64,000 bases of DNA from Listeria floridensis FSL S10-1187 (GTDB taxonomy: Bacteria; Bacillota; Bacilli; Lactobacillales; Listeriaceae): NCBI RefSeq assembly GCF_000525875.1, contig NZ_AODF01000019.1, forward strand, positions 1-64,000. The letters are read 5' to 3'. Positions 33,911 through 42,783 of the stretch are shown piece by piece. Under the pieces are notes generated by a model that ran no database searches, was not told the DNA's origin, and saw nothing but the letters and a program-made list of their open reading frames with translations. The translations under genes were made by a program, and so were the position numbers. Position 1 is the first letter of the stretch. Every line of letters starts with the position of its first letter.

Positions 33911-35137
33911 ATGAAAAAGACAGTTGTAATTTCCGTTTTAGTCCCTGCTGTGGCATTGGGAAGTTTCTTAAGTCTTCCACAAGCTTCAGCAACTGCTGCT
34001 CAAGGACAAAAAGAGAAAATCGAGCAGAAAATAAAGAAAGCAGATGTGATTGAATTTAAAGATTCAAACATCAAAGCCATGGTGACGCTCGAGTTGAGTG
34101 TAATTTTAGGACGCCCAGCAACAGATGCTGATTTCACACAAGAGAATTTAAATCAAATTACTTATTTAGGTACTTTTGCAGGTTCTGCTTTAAAAACACT
34201 GGATGATTTAGCTCACATGCCGAATTTGCAAACCGTTAATCTGGCTGCAAGTGCAGGAGCGAAAACATTCGATACCACTCCGCTCAGCCATTTAGACAAA
34301 CTGAAAGAATTTACTTTTTGGTTTTCTGATGGTCAACTAAGTTCACTGAAACCATTTGAAGGGAAAGACTTAACACGTTTAGAAATTCACGCTCAGCCTA
34401 TTGCGGATGCGTCTGAAAAAGTAGTCGATTCTCTGAAAAGCTTGCAAATACTTACTCTTAGTTACTTTGATTTAGGAGAAGCGGTTCGAGACGTTGGAAG
34501 CTTGGATGATTTGCCGGCTTTGATCGAAATCACTCTGCACACTGGTTTAACGACAGCTCCTACGCTAAAAGCTTCTTCTAAGCTCGATTATGCTAGTTTT
34601 TCAGGAAATAATATCAGCATAGCTCCAGATTTGTCGCATAGTAAAAATTTAAGTATTCTTTCTTTAGATCGAAATAAAATTAAAGATTATACGAATATCG
34701 AGAAAATGCTGGATCTTCCAAATCCGCCAAGTATTTTCTTAGCTCACAACTTACTCACTACTTATCCTGATTTTGCGGCACAAATTAGACCGGCCGATTT
34801 GAATGGCAATTTCATTGTCGGACATGGACTAAAGTTCCAAAATGATATTAAAAAATGGTCGAATCAAACACTTGAGGCTGGAAAACAAATAGAGCTTCCG
34901 ATCGAATGGGTCGAAGAAGGTACTAACTTCCCGCCATTTGAGAGCTTCACAAAACATCAGCAAGATTTTGTAAACGGGAAGAACATGAAGATCGAAACAG
35001 ATAATGACAATGTTTCAGTTACAGCAAAAGATTCCAGTATCGTAATCACTGCAAAAGACGGTGTTCAAGGGAAAACACATGTCAATTTATCGTATGGCGG
35101 CGATCTTTCAACTTCCTTTGAGGTCGATGTTCAGTAA
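33911..35137 (+). CDS. Secreted leucine-rich-repeat (internalin-like) protein
   Basis: 408 residues. A cleavable signal peptide ends near QASATAA. The body holds degenerate LRRs about 80-300 (LDDLAHMPNLQTVNLAAS, LSHLDKLKEFTFW, LKSLQILTLSYFDL, SKNLSILSLDRNKIKDY), followed by a 100-residue Ig-like C-terminal domain. There is no LPXTG, GW or lysine-rich tail, so it is released or held non-covalently, as for the small secreted internalin-like Lmo0549. The ATVNLEL-like domain at about 50-70 (TDADFTQENLNQITYL) is the usual internalin cap pattern. ATG 33911 follows AGGAGAT. Confidence 0.85.
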   Translation: MKKTVVISVLVPAVALGSFLSLPQASATAAQGQKEKIEQKIKKADVIEFKDSNIKAMVTLELSVILGRPATDADFTQENLNQITYLGTFAGSALKTLDDLAHMPNLQTVNLAASAGAKTFDTTPLSHLDKLKEFTFWFSDGQLSSLKPFEGKDLTRLEIHAQPIADASEKVVDSLKSLQILTLSYFDLGEAVRDVGSLDDLPALIEITLHTGLTTAPTLKASSKLDYASFSGNNISIAPDLSHSKNLSILSLDRNKIKDYTNIEKMLDLPNPPSIFLAHNLLTTYPDFAAQIRPADLNGNFIVGHGLKFQNDIKKWSNQTLEAGKQIELPIEWVEEGTNFPPFESFTKHQQDFVNGKNMKIETDNDNVSVTAKDSSIVITAKDGVQGKTHVNLSYGGDLSTSFEVDVQ

Positions 35138-35296
35138 TTTGTCGTTCCTAACAGTCGATTTTGCTTTCCTTCTGGCAAAATAGTTTTGATACAAGTTCTA
35201 CTCACCCATAACTATTCAAACCTTTCTCTCTAATAGATGGGCAGCTGAAATAACGGGAATTTAGCTGCTTTGAAAGCCGAATTTTGACGGCTTATC

Positions 35297-35347
35297 AAAA
35301 AAGGAGCTTTTGGCGGATGATTTAATATCCGCCAAAAGCTCCTTTTT
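35297..35347. terminator. Bidirectional terminator with 21-22-base-pair stem
   Basis: AAAAAGGAGCTTTTGGCGGAT pairs perfectly with its copy at 35327-35347, with an 8-base loop. It separates the convergent LRR and GH4 genes. The left arm is given without its outermost A. Confidence 0.92.
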
Positions 35348-35364
35348 ATTCATTTAAAAAATCA

Positions 35365-36699
35365 TTATACGCGTTGTTTCACGAAAAATTGCGGCAAATA
35401 ATCTTTATGAGCTTCGAGCATTTCGTCAAGTACTTCTTGTGCGACATCGCCGCTTGGCACGAGCGGATTTAATGTGAAGGCTTGCAAGGCTGTAGCATAA
35501 TCACCAGTGACCGCTGCTTCGATTGTTAATTCCTCCATCGCTTTCATCACTTGAAGAAGCCCGCGCTGTGCTGGAGGGAATTTGCCAAAATTGATTGGCT
35601 CTGCTCCGTGTGCTCCGATAATGCTTGTAATTTCAACAGCACTTTCATACGGTACATCGTCAATTGCACCGTTATTACGCGTTGAAACAACCATTTTGGT
35701 TCCTTTATTGTTATAAATCGAATTGATGATTTCACAAGCCGCATCGCTGTAATGCGCACCGCCGCGCTTCGATAGTTCTTCTGGTTTATGATCCAAATTT
35801 GGATCTTTATACAGTTCAAATAAGCTTTCTTCGAGGCGCTTCACGACTTCGCCTCGTGTTCCCTCAGCATGGAAGGAAGCCAGTTCATCTTTTAGCATGT
35901 TATCTGTCATATAATAATAGCGGTGATACGGACAAGGAAGCATCTTCAAATGTTTCACTTGTTCATAAAGGAAACGCATATCTTTGATGTTTTCAACTAC
36001 AGTTTCTGGATTCGCATCCGGCGCGTACAGCCCGTCTATTACCTTCTCAGTCAGTTCGCTGCCGTCTTTATCAAAAATTCGATGCCAGTGCAGATGGTTG
36101 ATACCTGCAAATTTAAAAAACAAGTCTTCTTCTGGTTTTCCGAGAACATCTGATGCACTTTTAACAGCGCCAATCGGAACGTTGCAAAGCCCAATGACTT
36201 TTTCCCATTTCCCGTAGCGAAGAACCGCCTCGGTTACCATCCCAGCTGGATTTGTAAAGTTGATTAGCCAAGCATTCGGACATAATTCACGCATATCTTC
36301 TACGATACCCAAAATGACAGGAATAGTTCGGAAAGCCTTAAACATTCCCCCGGCACCGTTTGTTTCCTGACCGATCATTCCATGCGAAAGCGGGATTCGT
36401 TCATCCTTAATGCGAGCATCAAGCAGTCCCACACGGAATTGCGTCGTAACAAAATCCGCATCTTTCAAAGCTTCGCGACGGTCGAGCGTTAAATAAACTT
36501 CACAATTGATTCCTGCTGCTTCCACCATTCGTTTCGCCATGTTGCCGACGATTTCAAGTTTTTCTTTTCCTGCTTCAATATCAACGAGCCAAAGTTCTTT
36601 GATTGGAAGCTCGCTGTAGCGTTTGATAAAGCCCTCCACAAGCTCCGGCGTGTAGCTTGATCCCCCGCCGATTGTCACAATTTTTACACCGTTTTTCAT
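35365..36699 (-). CDS. GH4 6-phospho-beta-glucosidase (LicH/CelF type), copy 1
   Basis: 444 residues of glycoside hydrolase family 4. The NAD-binding IVTIGGGSSYTPEL is at the N-terminus, with NFTNPAGMVTEA, GLCNVPIG and the metal/histidine motif GINHLHW. These enzymes need NAD+ and Mn2+ and cleave 6-phospho-beta-glucosides in the cytoplasm by an oxidation-elimination route. It resembles the lmo0536 product. ATG 36699 is favoured (GGGAGG upstream); a 24-codon longer reading has no ribosome site. Divergent from a LacI regulator that probably controls it. A paralog lies at 51204-52526. Confidence 0.94.
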   Translation of the reverse strand: MKNGVKIVTIGGGSSYTPELVEGFIKRYSELPIKELWLVDIEAGKEKLEIVGNMAKRMVEAAGINCEVYLTLDRREALKDADFVTTQFRVGLLDARIKDERIPLSHGMIGQETNGAGGMFKAFRTIPVILGIVEDMRELCPNAWLINFTNPAGMVTEAVLRYGKWEKVIGLCNVPIGAVKSASDVLGKPEEDLFFKFAGINHLHWHRIFDKDGSELTEKVIDGLYAPDANPETVVENIKDMRFLYEQVKHLKMLPCPYHRYYYMTDNMLKDELASFHAEGTRGEVVKRLEESLFELYKDPNLDHKPEELSKRGGAHYSDAACEIINSIYNNKGTKMVVSTRNNGAIDDVPYESAVEITSIIGAHGAEPINFGKFPPAQRGLLQVMKAMEELTIEAAVTGDYATALQAFTLNPLVPSGDVAQEVLDEMLEAHKDYLPQFFVKQRV

Positions 36700-36724
36700 A
36701 ACTCGAAAACCTCCCAAATAAATT

Positions 36725-36738
36725 TTAAAGCGCTTTCT
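36725..36738. promoter_or_regulatory. cre-like site in the GH4 leader
   Basis: The minus strand reads AGAAAGCGCTTTAA, 12 of 14 matches to the CcpA consensus TGNAARCGNWWWCA, centred on the palindrome AAAGCGCTTT (36727-36736). It lies between the promoter and the GH4 start. CcpA or LacI may bind. Confidence 0.6.
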
Positions 36739-36761
36739 TCGTACACCCTTATGATATTTTA

Positions 36762-36775
36762 TGTAATGCATTACA
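36762..36775. promoter_or_regulatory. Perfect operator palindrome between GH4 promoter boxes
   Basis: TGTAATGCATTACA is a perfect 14-base palindrome. On the minus strand TTGACC (-35) lies directly before it and TATCAT (-10 candidate) a few bases after, so a bound repressor would block the GH4 promoter. The likely binder is the divergent LacI-family protein. Confidence 0.7.
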
Positions 36776-36853
36776 GGTCAAGCACTTTTTTAAAAAAAAT
36801 GTTTTTTATTGCTTTTATGCTATACTGAAAGAGGTTAAAGAGGCGAGGTGTAA

Positions 36854-37825
36854 ATGTTGGCAAATATTCAAGAAATCGCGAAACGAGCTGGTGTTTCTTC
36901 GGCTACGGTTTCCCGCGTCATCAATAAACGCGACTATGTTAGTGAAGAGACGCGTATCAAGGTTCAAGCAGTCATTGATGAACTAGATTATGTTCCGAAT
37001 TTAAATGCGGTGTCGCTTAAAAAAGGAGCAACGAAGCTGATTGGAATCGTCGCACCGATGTTCATGGATTCGCCGGGTATTTTCATGCAAAATTTCACTA
37101 ATGCCGCACAAGAACACGGCTATAATGTGACGCTTTTTATGACAAAAGGCGACCAGGCAAAAGAGCTTGAAGCTTTGGAAATGCTGCGCCGGAAGCAGAT
37201 TGATGCGCTAGTTTTAGTGATACGGCAAAATGATTGGGACGTGATTGCGCCTTATACGAAATACGGACCAATTGTGACATGGCAGCGAGTGGAGCACAAA
37301 CAAATCTCTTCTGTTTTTATGGACCAATATGAGGGCTACACACTCGGACTTGAGCATCTCTATCAGAAAGGTTATCGTCGTATCTGCAACGTTTACGGTA
37401 TGACAAGCGGCTTAAATACGCAAAGCCGTATGCAAGCCTATCAAGACTTCTGCAAGCGGCATGATCTTAATCCACATGCGGTAAAACAATTCTACGGGAT
37501 GGGTTCACGCGCACAAGGCGAAGAACTTGTTCACTTTTTTCGCACAGCAAATGATAAACCCGATGCTTTTTTCACGCCGAATGATTATTTAGCCGCCGGT
37601 ATTATCTCAGAAGCTAGGCGACAGCATTTAAAAATTCCAGATGATTTCGCGGTTTGCGGCTTTGATGATATGGAAGTCGCACATTTGCTTGACATGACGA
37701 CGATTCACTATCCGATTGATAAGCAAGCGTTAAATGCCTTCACGATCATCCATAATAAACTCGTCGATGAAACGGAAGACTTGCTTAAATTGCAGTTTTA
37801 TTTGGTGGAACGAAAAACAACTTAG
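36854..37825 (+). CDS. LacI-family transcriptional repressor
   Basis: 323 residues. The N-terminal helix-turn-helix IQEIAKRAGVSSATVSRV and hinge YVPNLNAVSLKKG precede a periplasmic-binding-protein-like effector domain (LIGIVAPMF, CGFDDMEVAHL). It resembles lmo0535. Divergent from the GH4 phospho-glucosidase gene, with an operator palindrome between them, so it likely represses GH4 until a phospho-sugar or sugar effector binds. An extended -10 (TGCTATACT, near 36820) lies upstream. ATG 36854 follows GAGGCGAGG. Confidence 0.92.
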   Translation: MLANIQEIAKRAGVSSATVSRVINKRDYVSEETRIKVQAVIDELDYVPNLNAVSLKKGATKLIGIVAPMFMDSPGIFMQNFTNAAQEHGYNVTLFMTKGDQAKELEALEMLRRKQIDALVLVIRQNDWDVIAPYTKYGPIVTWQRVEHKQISSVFMDQYEGYTLGLEHLYQKGYRRICNVYGMTSGLNTQSRMQAYQDFCKRHDLNPHAVKQFYGMGSRAQGEELVHFFRTANDKPDAFFTPNDYLAAGIISEARRQHLKIPDDFAVCGFDDMEVAHLLDMTTIHYPIDKQALNAFTIIHNKLVDETEDLLKLQFYLVERKTT

Positions 37826-37893
37826 AACAACATGCCTCAATGTTTACTAAAGAGAATTATGTTTTATTTATATAAATTGTTTTTCTAATTAAA

Positions 37894-37935
37894 AAGAGTA
37901 TTGATATATTTCCATCATGTTTTATCAATACTCTT
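37894..37935 (-). terminator. Terminator after crtM
   Basis: AAGAGTATTGATA / TATCAATACTCTT (37894-37906 and 37923-37935) with A upstream on the plus strand, giving a U-tract on the minus strand. Confidence 0.82.
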
Positions 37936-37957
37936 CTACTGCCATTAGATAAAATTG

Positions 37958-38825
37958 CTACTTACTATAAACTTTATTCGCTTGTATCTCTTTGAAAATT
38001 TGCTTTTTCTTAAGAAAACTGACTTTCACTCTTTTTTTCAATGTATAATTATTTTCACGTACTTCATCTAAAATCCCACCGTATATCCTTGCTGCAAGCT
38101 GGATAACGAATTGACTGTCTGAATCAAACAAATTGATGCCTTGTAAGGCTTTCTGATACAAGTGATTTGCTTGCTCGGCATAATATTCCCATAATTGAAT
38201 ATAGTTTTCTTTATTGTCACCCTGAAGAACTTTATAAAGATCAACATCAAACTCCCTCATTTTTTCTTTACTAAAATAAATCCTTCCTTCAAAAAAGTCT
38301 TCTCCGACATCACGTAAAATATTGGTTAACTGCATAGCTTGTCCTAATGAAATGGCAGATTGTCGTGCGAGTTCTAGGTTTTCTCTTGCTAAAATAGGCA
38401 AAAGCATTTCCCCTACCGTCCCAGCAGCTCCATAACAATAATTCATCAGCTCTGTTTCTGTTTCTGGCTGTTGAAATGCCAAGTCTTGTTTAACGGTATC
38501 TATTAAAGTTAGAAAAGGAGCTTCTTGAAATGAAAATTTTTGAAGTGTATCTCTTAACGCATAGTTAAGACGCGTATGCTCTATTTCACTTGACTTATCG
38601 CCATTTTCAAATAAAGTAACTATTACTTTTCTTAAAATTTTTAATTTATTGGCATCTTTTTCTAAATCAATGCTGTCATCTACTTGGCGGCAAAAAGCAT
38701 AAATTGCCCAAATGGATTGTTTTTTTTTCTTGTGGTAAATGGTTGAAAGCAAAGCTGAAACTTTTGGAATACTTTTCCATGACTTGGTAACAGTATTTAT
38801 AAGATTCTTCTAATGCGTCTCGCAT
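37958..38825 (-). CDS. crtM: Squalene/phytoene synthase family, dehydrosqualene synthase type, frameshifted
   Basis: 288 residues after repair, like staphylococcal CrtM. The first aspartate motif is in FCRQVDDSIDLEKD and the second in NILRDVGEDFFEG. SFSFAFNHLPQEKK is near the N-terminus. The frame breaks at nine T (38720-38728); eight would join EKKQSIWAIYAFCR. CrtM condenses two farnesyl diphosphates to 4,4'-diapophytoene, the first step of C30 carotenoids. ATG 38825 follows AAGGAGG; other starts lack one. Divergent from crtN. C30 rather than C40 specificity is inferred from the CrtN partner and Firmicutes context. Confidence 0.85.
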
Positions 38826-38877
38826 CGTCAACCTCCTTACGCTTATCGCTTGATAAATCAAAAGTAAAAAAATATAA

Positions 38878-38890
38878 TGGTTTTCAACCA
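38878..38890. promoter_or_regulatory. Small dyad between divergent crtM and crtN
   Basis: TGGTT-TTC-AACCA is a perfect 5-base inverted repeat in the middle of the 160-base divergent spacer. A possible regulator site; no known factor recognised. Confidence 0.3.
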
Positions 38891-38985
38891 CTGTTCTTCT
38901 ATAGCCGAAAAAGAGTAATTTAAAAACCAAGAAATGTGGATAGACAGACTTTTATTCCTAATTAGAAAAGAAAAGAGGGAAAAGA

Positions 38986-40480
38986 ATGAAGAAAATTGCT
39001 ATTATTGGAGCTGGTATTACTGGGCTTGCCGCCTCTATTCGACTAGCCTCAAAAGGACACCATGTGACTTTATTTGAAAAAAAACACTCAAGTGGGTGGG
39101 CGAATGAACCAACTAAAAAAAAGACGGCTTCACGTTCGACATGGGTCCAACTATTGTGATGATGCCAGAAATTTATCGAGATGTATTTCAAGCAGCCAAC
39201 CGAAAACTTGATGATTTCATTGAAATGAAGCAATTGCCTTCTATCTATGACATTTATTTCCCAAACGAAGACAAATTTACCGTTCCGACTGATTTACCAC
39301 AGCTTCAAAATTTACTTGAGACCATTGAACCTGGAACAACTCAAGGGTTTCTTAAATTTTTAGCAGACATCTATAAACGTTATGAAATTGCAAGGAAGCA
39401 TTTTTTGGAGCGAACTTTCCGTAAACCTGGAGATTTCTATAATCCATATACACTATTTCAAGGGTTGCGCTTAAAAACCTTTGATAGTGCAGACCAATTA
39501 ATCAAAAAGTATATTTCAAACGATAAAGTACAAAAATTACTTGCTTTTCAAACTTTATATATAGGTATTGATCCTAAACAGGGACCTTCTCTTTATTCAA
39601 TTATTCCAATGATTGAGCTAATGTTTGGCGTACATTATATCAAAGGTGGCATGTATAGTATGGCACGTGCACTGGAACAATTAGCTGGTGAACTTGGCGT
39701 TACTATCCTTACTGATACTTCCGTCAAAAAAAATACTGACAGATGAACAAACAAAAACTGCTATTGGAATTGAAACAACGGAAAAAATTTTAATTTGATC
39801 AAATCCTTTGTACAGCTGATTTTCCATATGCTGCATCCAAGCTCATTCCTACATTGAAAAAATACCCACAAAAGAAAATAGAGAAAATGGATTATTCCTG
39901 TTCTGCCTTTTTACTGTATTTAGGTGTAAATAAGGACTTGAAGGATGACCTCAATGTTCATAATGTGCTTTTTTCCGGTGATTTTGATCAAAATATTAAA
40001 GAGATTTTTGACGGTACCCTTTCAAATGATCCTTCTCTTTACTTATATGCACCTTCCATCATAGAAGATCAGCTAGCACCAAAAGGGCAAACTGGACTTT
40101 ATGTGCTCATGCCAGTTCCCGAATTAAAGTCAGCTCCGCTAAACTGGAATGATCCTGCGCTAATTGATAAAGTTAAAAAAAATATTTTTAAAAAACTAGC
40201 TGAAATTCCAGCGCTCAAAAACTTGGAATCATTGATTGTATCCGAGACTGTTTTCACCCCGCAAAACTTTAAAGAAGACTATAATGCCCAATACGGAGCT
40301 GCTTTCGGATTGCGACCTACACTTAAACAAAGTAATTATTATCGCCCGCAGAATGTAAGTTCTGAGTATAAAAATCTTTATTTTGCTGGAGCAAGCACTC
40401 ATCCAGGAGCCGGAGTCCCCATCGTGTTGACTAGTGCAAAGATTACAGCTACAGAAATGTTGAAGGATGCAGAATCTTAA
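38986..40480 (+). CDS. crtN: 4,4'-diapophytoene desaturase (CrtN type), multiple frameshifts
   Basis: 496 residues when four single-base excesses are removed. The FAD-binding N-terminus IGAGITGLAASIRLASKGH and GGRMNQL, FDMGPTIVMMPE follow, then LIPTLKKYPQ, and the C-terminal GASTHPGAGVPIVLTSAKI is diagnostic for CrtI/CrtN desaturases. Breaks are at eight A (39077-39084), eight A (39115-39122), eight A (39726-39733) and a fourth near 39788-39796 that is not in a long run. The enzyme converts 4,4'-diapophytoene to yellow C30 carotenoids. ATG 38986 follows GAGGG. Whether the gene is intact depends on resequencing; the fourth shift makes real inactivation possible. Confidence 0.82.
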
Positions 40481-40536
40481 AAGTTGTACCTTTTCTAAAA
40501 ACATTTTTACATAGTTCTTTGCTGAACAGATCGAAC

Positions 40537-40587
40537 AAAAAAGTCAGTCCAACTTTTTGTTTTCCAAAGGTTAGACTGACTTTTTTT
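40537..40587. terminator. Bidirectional terminator between crtN and the DUF6270 gene
   Basis: AGTCAGTC (40542-40549) pairs with GACTGACT (40574-40581), extended by AAC/GTT and flanking A and T runs. Interior loop of about 24 bases. Confidence 0.85.
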
Positions 40588-40588
40588 A

Positions 40589-42613
40589 TCAAGAGTCAAG
40601 AAATTGTGAAGTTTGATCAATATAAATCAGTTCTTTCAAGAAGTCACGATAGTAGTCAGACTCAAAATGTGAAAATGAATGGCCGAATGGATAGTAAAAG
40701 TCGCCGATGTACCCTTTGTTTTGGAAGTCGATCACACGCACATTCGGCGCAATTGATAGGACATAATTATTTAAGCGATCCCAGAGATATTGGGCTTTTT
40801 CGATTGCCATTTTGTTCGGATAGGTTGCAATTTTCCCAGTTTGATCGTAATAAGTATACGTAAAGCCGCCTTTATTTAAAATGATTCGTTCCTGAGGAAT
40901 TATTTGTGTCAGTCGTTTGATAAATTCATCCGCATGTTTCTGCCAAATTTTAAAGTACGCATCATCGTTCGTATGGTCAAGAATATGATGCACGGGAATG
41001 TCGTCAAACAGCTTAGTTCCTTCAAGAATGTAACTTCCTGTAACAGCCGATTTTTCATCCAACCAGATGATTGGACGAATCGCATCGGGATACAAATCGA
41101 ACAGGAAGTACGCTGGGTTTGCTTCTTCAAGCCGCTCGAAGAAGTCCTTGCGGACATCATCTTGGATGTAGCTCATTTCATTAGCCGAAATGGACGCCGC
41201 ATGTTTTTTAAATGGAATCTCACCTTGGTATTTCGGCGTTGTTGCGCTGATCAAAGATGTGTGAGTTTGTGTGAAAGCCACATTGAAGAACGATTTATAG
41301 TTCGGATTGAAATAATCCGAGGAATTGAATGCGTTGCGACTAAAGCAGGTTCCCATCACGACAATTGGTTTTGGATCACCGTTTTTGGCTGGTGCAGCAA
41401 TGAAGTTGAACAGAAGGTTGCCGATGCCGTTTCGCTTCATTCGCAAGCGGTACTCGCCGTTATTCACATCCTCGAATTTTGCTCCTAGTTGGATGTCATT
41501 CGGTGCAAAAATTGGCAAATCAAGTCCAGTTTCTGTCCGAATAAAAGCATCCCATATTTCATGAGGATTATAGGTTTTAAGCGGATAAATCGAATTTTTA
41601 GGTAGTTTCACGCTGTAAGAACGAAAGCCTTTGTCGAGTTTAAAAAGTGCTTCTTCTAAATATTCAACAGCAGAAAATTTCTTATCACGACGTTTCAGTA
41701 CAAACGATTGCGGCTTCAACCGTTCGGAGAATTTGAAACTCAGCTGATAGTTTCCGAGGCCCTCTTTCAAACTAGTGAGTTCTGCTTTTTTATTCAATTC
41801 CTTACGGTAGTAAAATGAAAGTCGGTTTGATCCGGTCACGTAAGCCTCAAGTGAACTGTCGTATGGTTCTTTCAACTGGATTTTTTTGGCGATCATCATT
41901 TTTGCTGCAGGATCAATCTCAATGTATACTTGTTTCGATTTTGTATAGCTTGATATGAGTTCGATCACTGGATCAATGTTGTTCGTGGCATCAATCAGGA
42001 AATCAGTTGAAAAGGCGTCACGTGGAATTGAAAGACTTGCTTCTCCTCCGTTTATTTTCCCTATATCAAAGCTCTTGGTCTGCTCGTAAAAGTGGTACAG
42101 TTCAGGGCGGGTACGTCGTTTCAAAAGTAGTGTGCCGGTCAATCCGTCTACTGGAAAATCCGCTTCAAAACGAATGGTTAAATTGATTTTTTTCTCAGTG
42201 AAATCGAATTTTTGCAACATGGTTTTGAAAACTTTTGGGCGGCTCGTAAATGTGAATGCTTTTTCTGGGAATTCAAAAGCAAATGTATGAAAGCACTCAT
42301 TTGAGACAATCGTTTCAAAAGAAAGCGGATTTTCTGCTTTGATCTCAAATTCTTCATTTTTCGTTTGAATGAGAAAACGCCAGATGGTTTCTCGATCAGG
42401 AATCGCATTTTTTGCCGCTAATTCAAATGGAAAAGAAATGCAGTATTCTCCGTTAATCTCTTTAAATTCTAACGGAAATTTCTTAGCAGGACGGATAAAC
42501 TCTCGCCGCTCTTTATAAAAAGCCAAAACAGCTGTAAATGTCTTTTTCTTGGGAATAAAAATCTGCCATGTTTGGCTCGTTTCATCTAGCACTATTTTAG
42601 TTGCTGAAATCAT
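40589..42613 (-). CDS. DUF6270 domain protein near the Pss polysaccharide operon
   Basis: 674 residues, no signal peptide or membrane helix seen. The N-terminal 400 residues are repeated beta-rich modules (for example LKRRTRPELYHFYEQ, VLKRRDKKFSAVEYLEEALFKL). The C-terminal part (about 400-660) has VVMGTCFSRNAFNSSDYF, YFLFDLYPDAIRP and the late YPFGHSFSHFESDYYRDFL, a DUF6270 pattern seen in proteins near polysaccharide or teichoic-acid loci. The GTCFSR and H/D residues suggest an SGNH-like esterase or transferase, but that is inference. It is 170 bases downstream of pssE with a terminator between. ATG 42613 follows GGGAG. Confidence 0.65.
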   Translation of the reverse strand: MISATKIVLDETSQTWQIFIPKKKTFTAVLAFYKERREFIRPAKKFPLEFKEINGEYCISFPFELAAKNAIPDRETIWRFLIQTKNEEFEIKAENPLSFETIVSNECFHTFAFEFPEKAFTFTSRPKVFKTMLQKFDFTEKKINLTIRFEADFPVDGLTGTLLLKRRTRPELYHFYEQTKSFDIGKINGGEASLSIPRDAFSTDFLIDATNNIDPVIELISSYTKSKQVYIEIDPAAKMMIAKKIQLKEPYDSSLEAYVTGSNRLSFYYRKELNKKAELTSLKEGLGNYQLSFKFSERLKPQSFVLKRRDKKFSAVEYLEEALFKLDKGFRSYSVKLPKNSIYPLKTYNPHEIWDAFIRTETGLDLPIFAPNDIQLGAKFEDVNNGEYRLRMKRNGIGNLLFNFIAAPAKNGDPKPIVVMGTCFSRNAFNSSDYFNPNYKSFFNVAFTQTHTSLISATTPKYQGEIPFKKHAASISANEMSYIQDDVRKDFFERLEEANPAYFLFDLYPDAIRPIIWLDEKSAVTGSYILEGTKLFDDIPVHHILDHTNDDAYFKIWQKHADEFIKRLTQIIPQERIILNKGGFTYTYYDQTGKIATYPNKMAIEKAQYLWDRLNNYVLSIAPNVRVIDFQNKGYIGDFYYPFGHSFSHFESDYYRDFLKELIYIDQTSQFLDS

Positions 42614-42710
42614 TCTTCAGTTCTCCCTCGCTTTGTAAAATCTCTATTCTTCATCACTTCATTATAGCATAATATGTGAATAAATTTACTCTCCTTTATT
42701 TTATTGAAAA

Positions 42711-42770
42711 AGAAAAAAAAGCTGCAAGTGCTCTGCTTTCGCAAAACAGACTTACAGCTTTTTTCACTTT
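42711..42770 (-). terminator. Terminator after pssE
   Basis: AAAAAAGCTG (about 42716-42724) pairs with CAGCTTTTTT (42755-42764), with an imperfect inner helix, followed on the minus strand by T. It lies between pssE and the DUF6270 gene. Confidence 0.75.
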
Positions 42771-42783
42771 AGTAAACTTTTTT

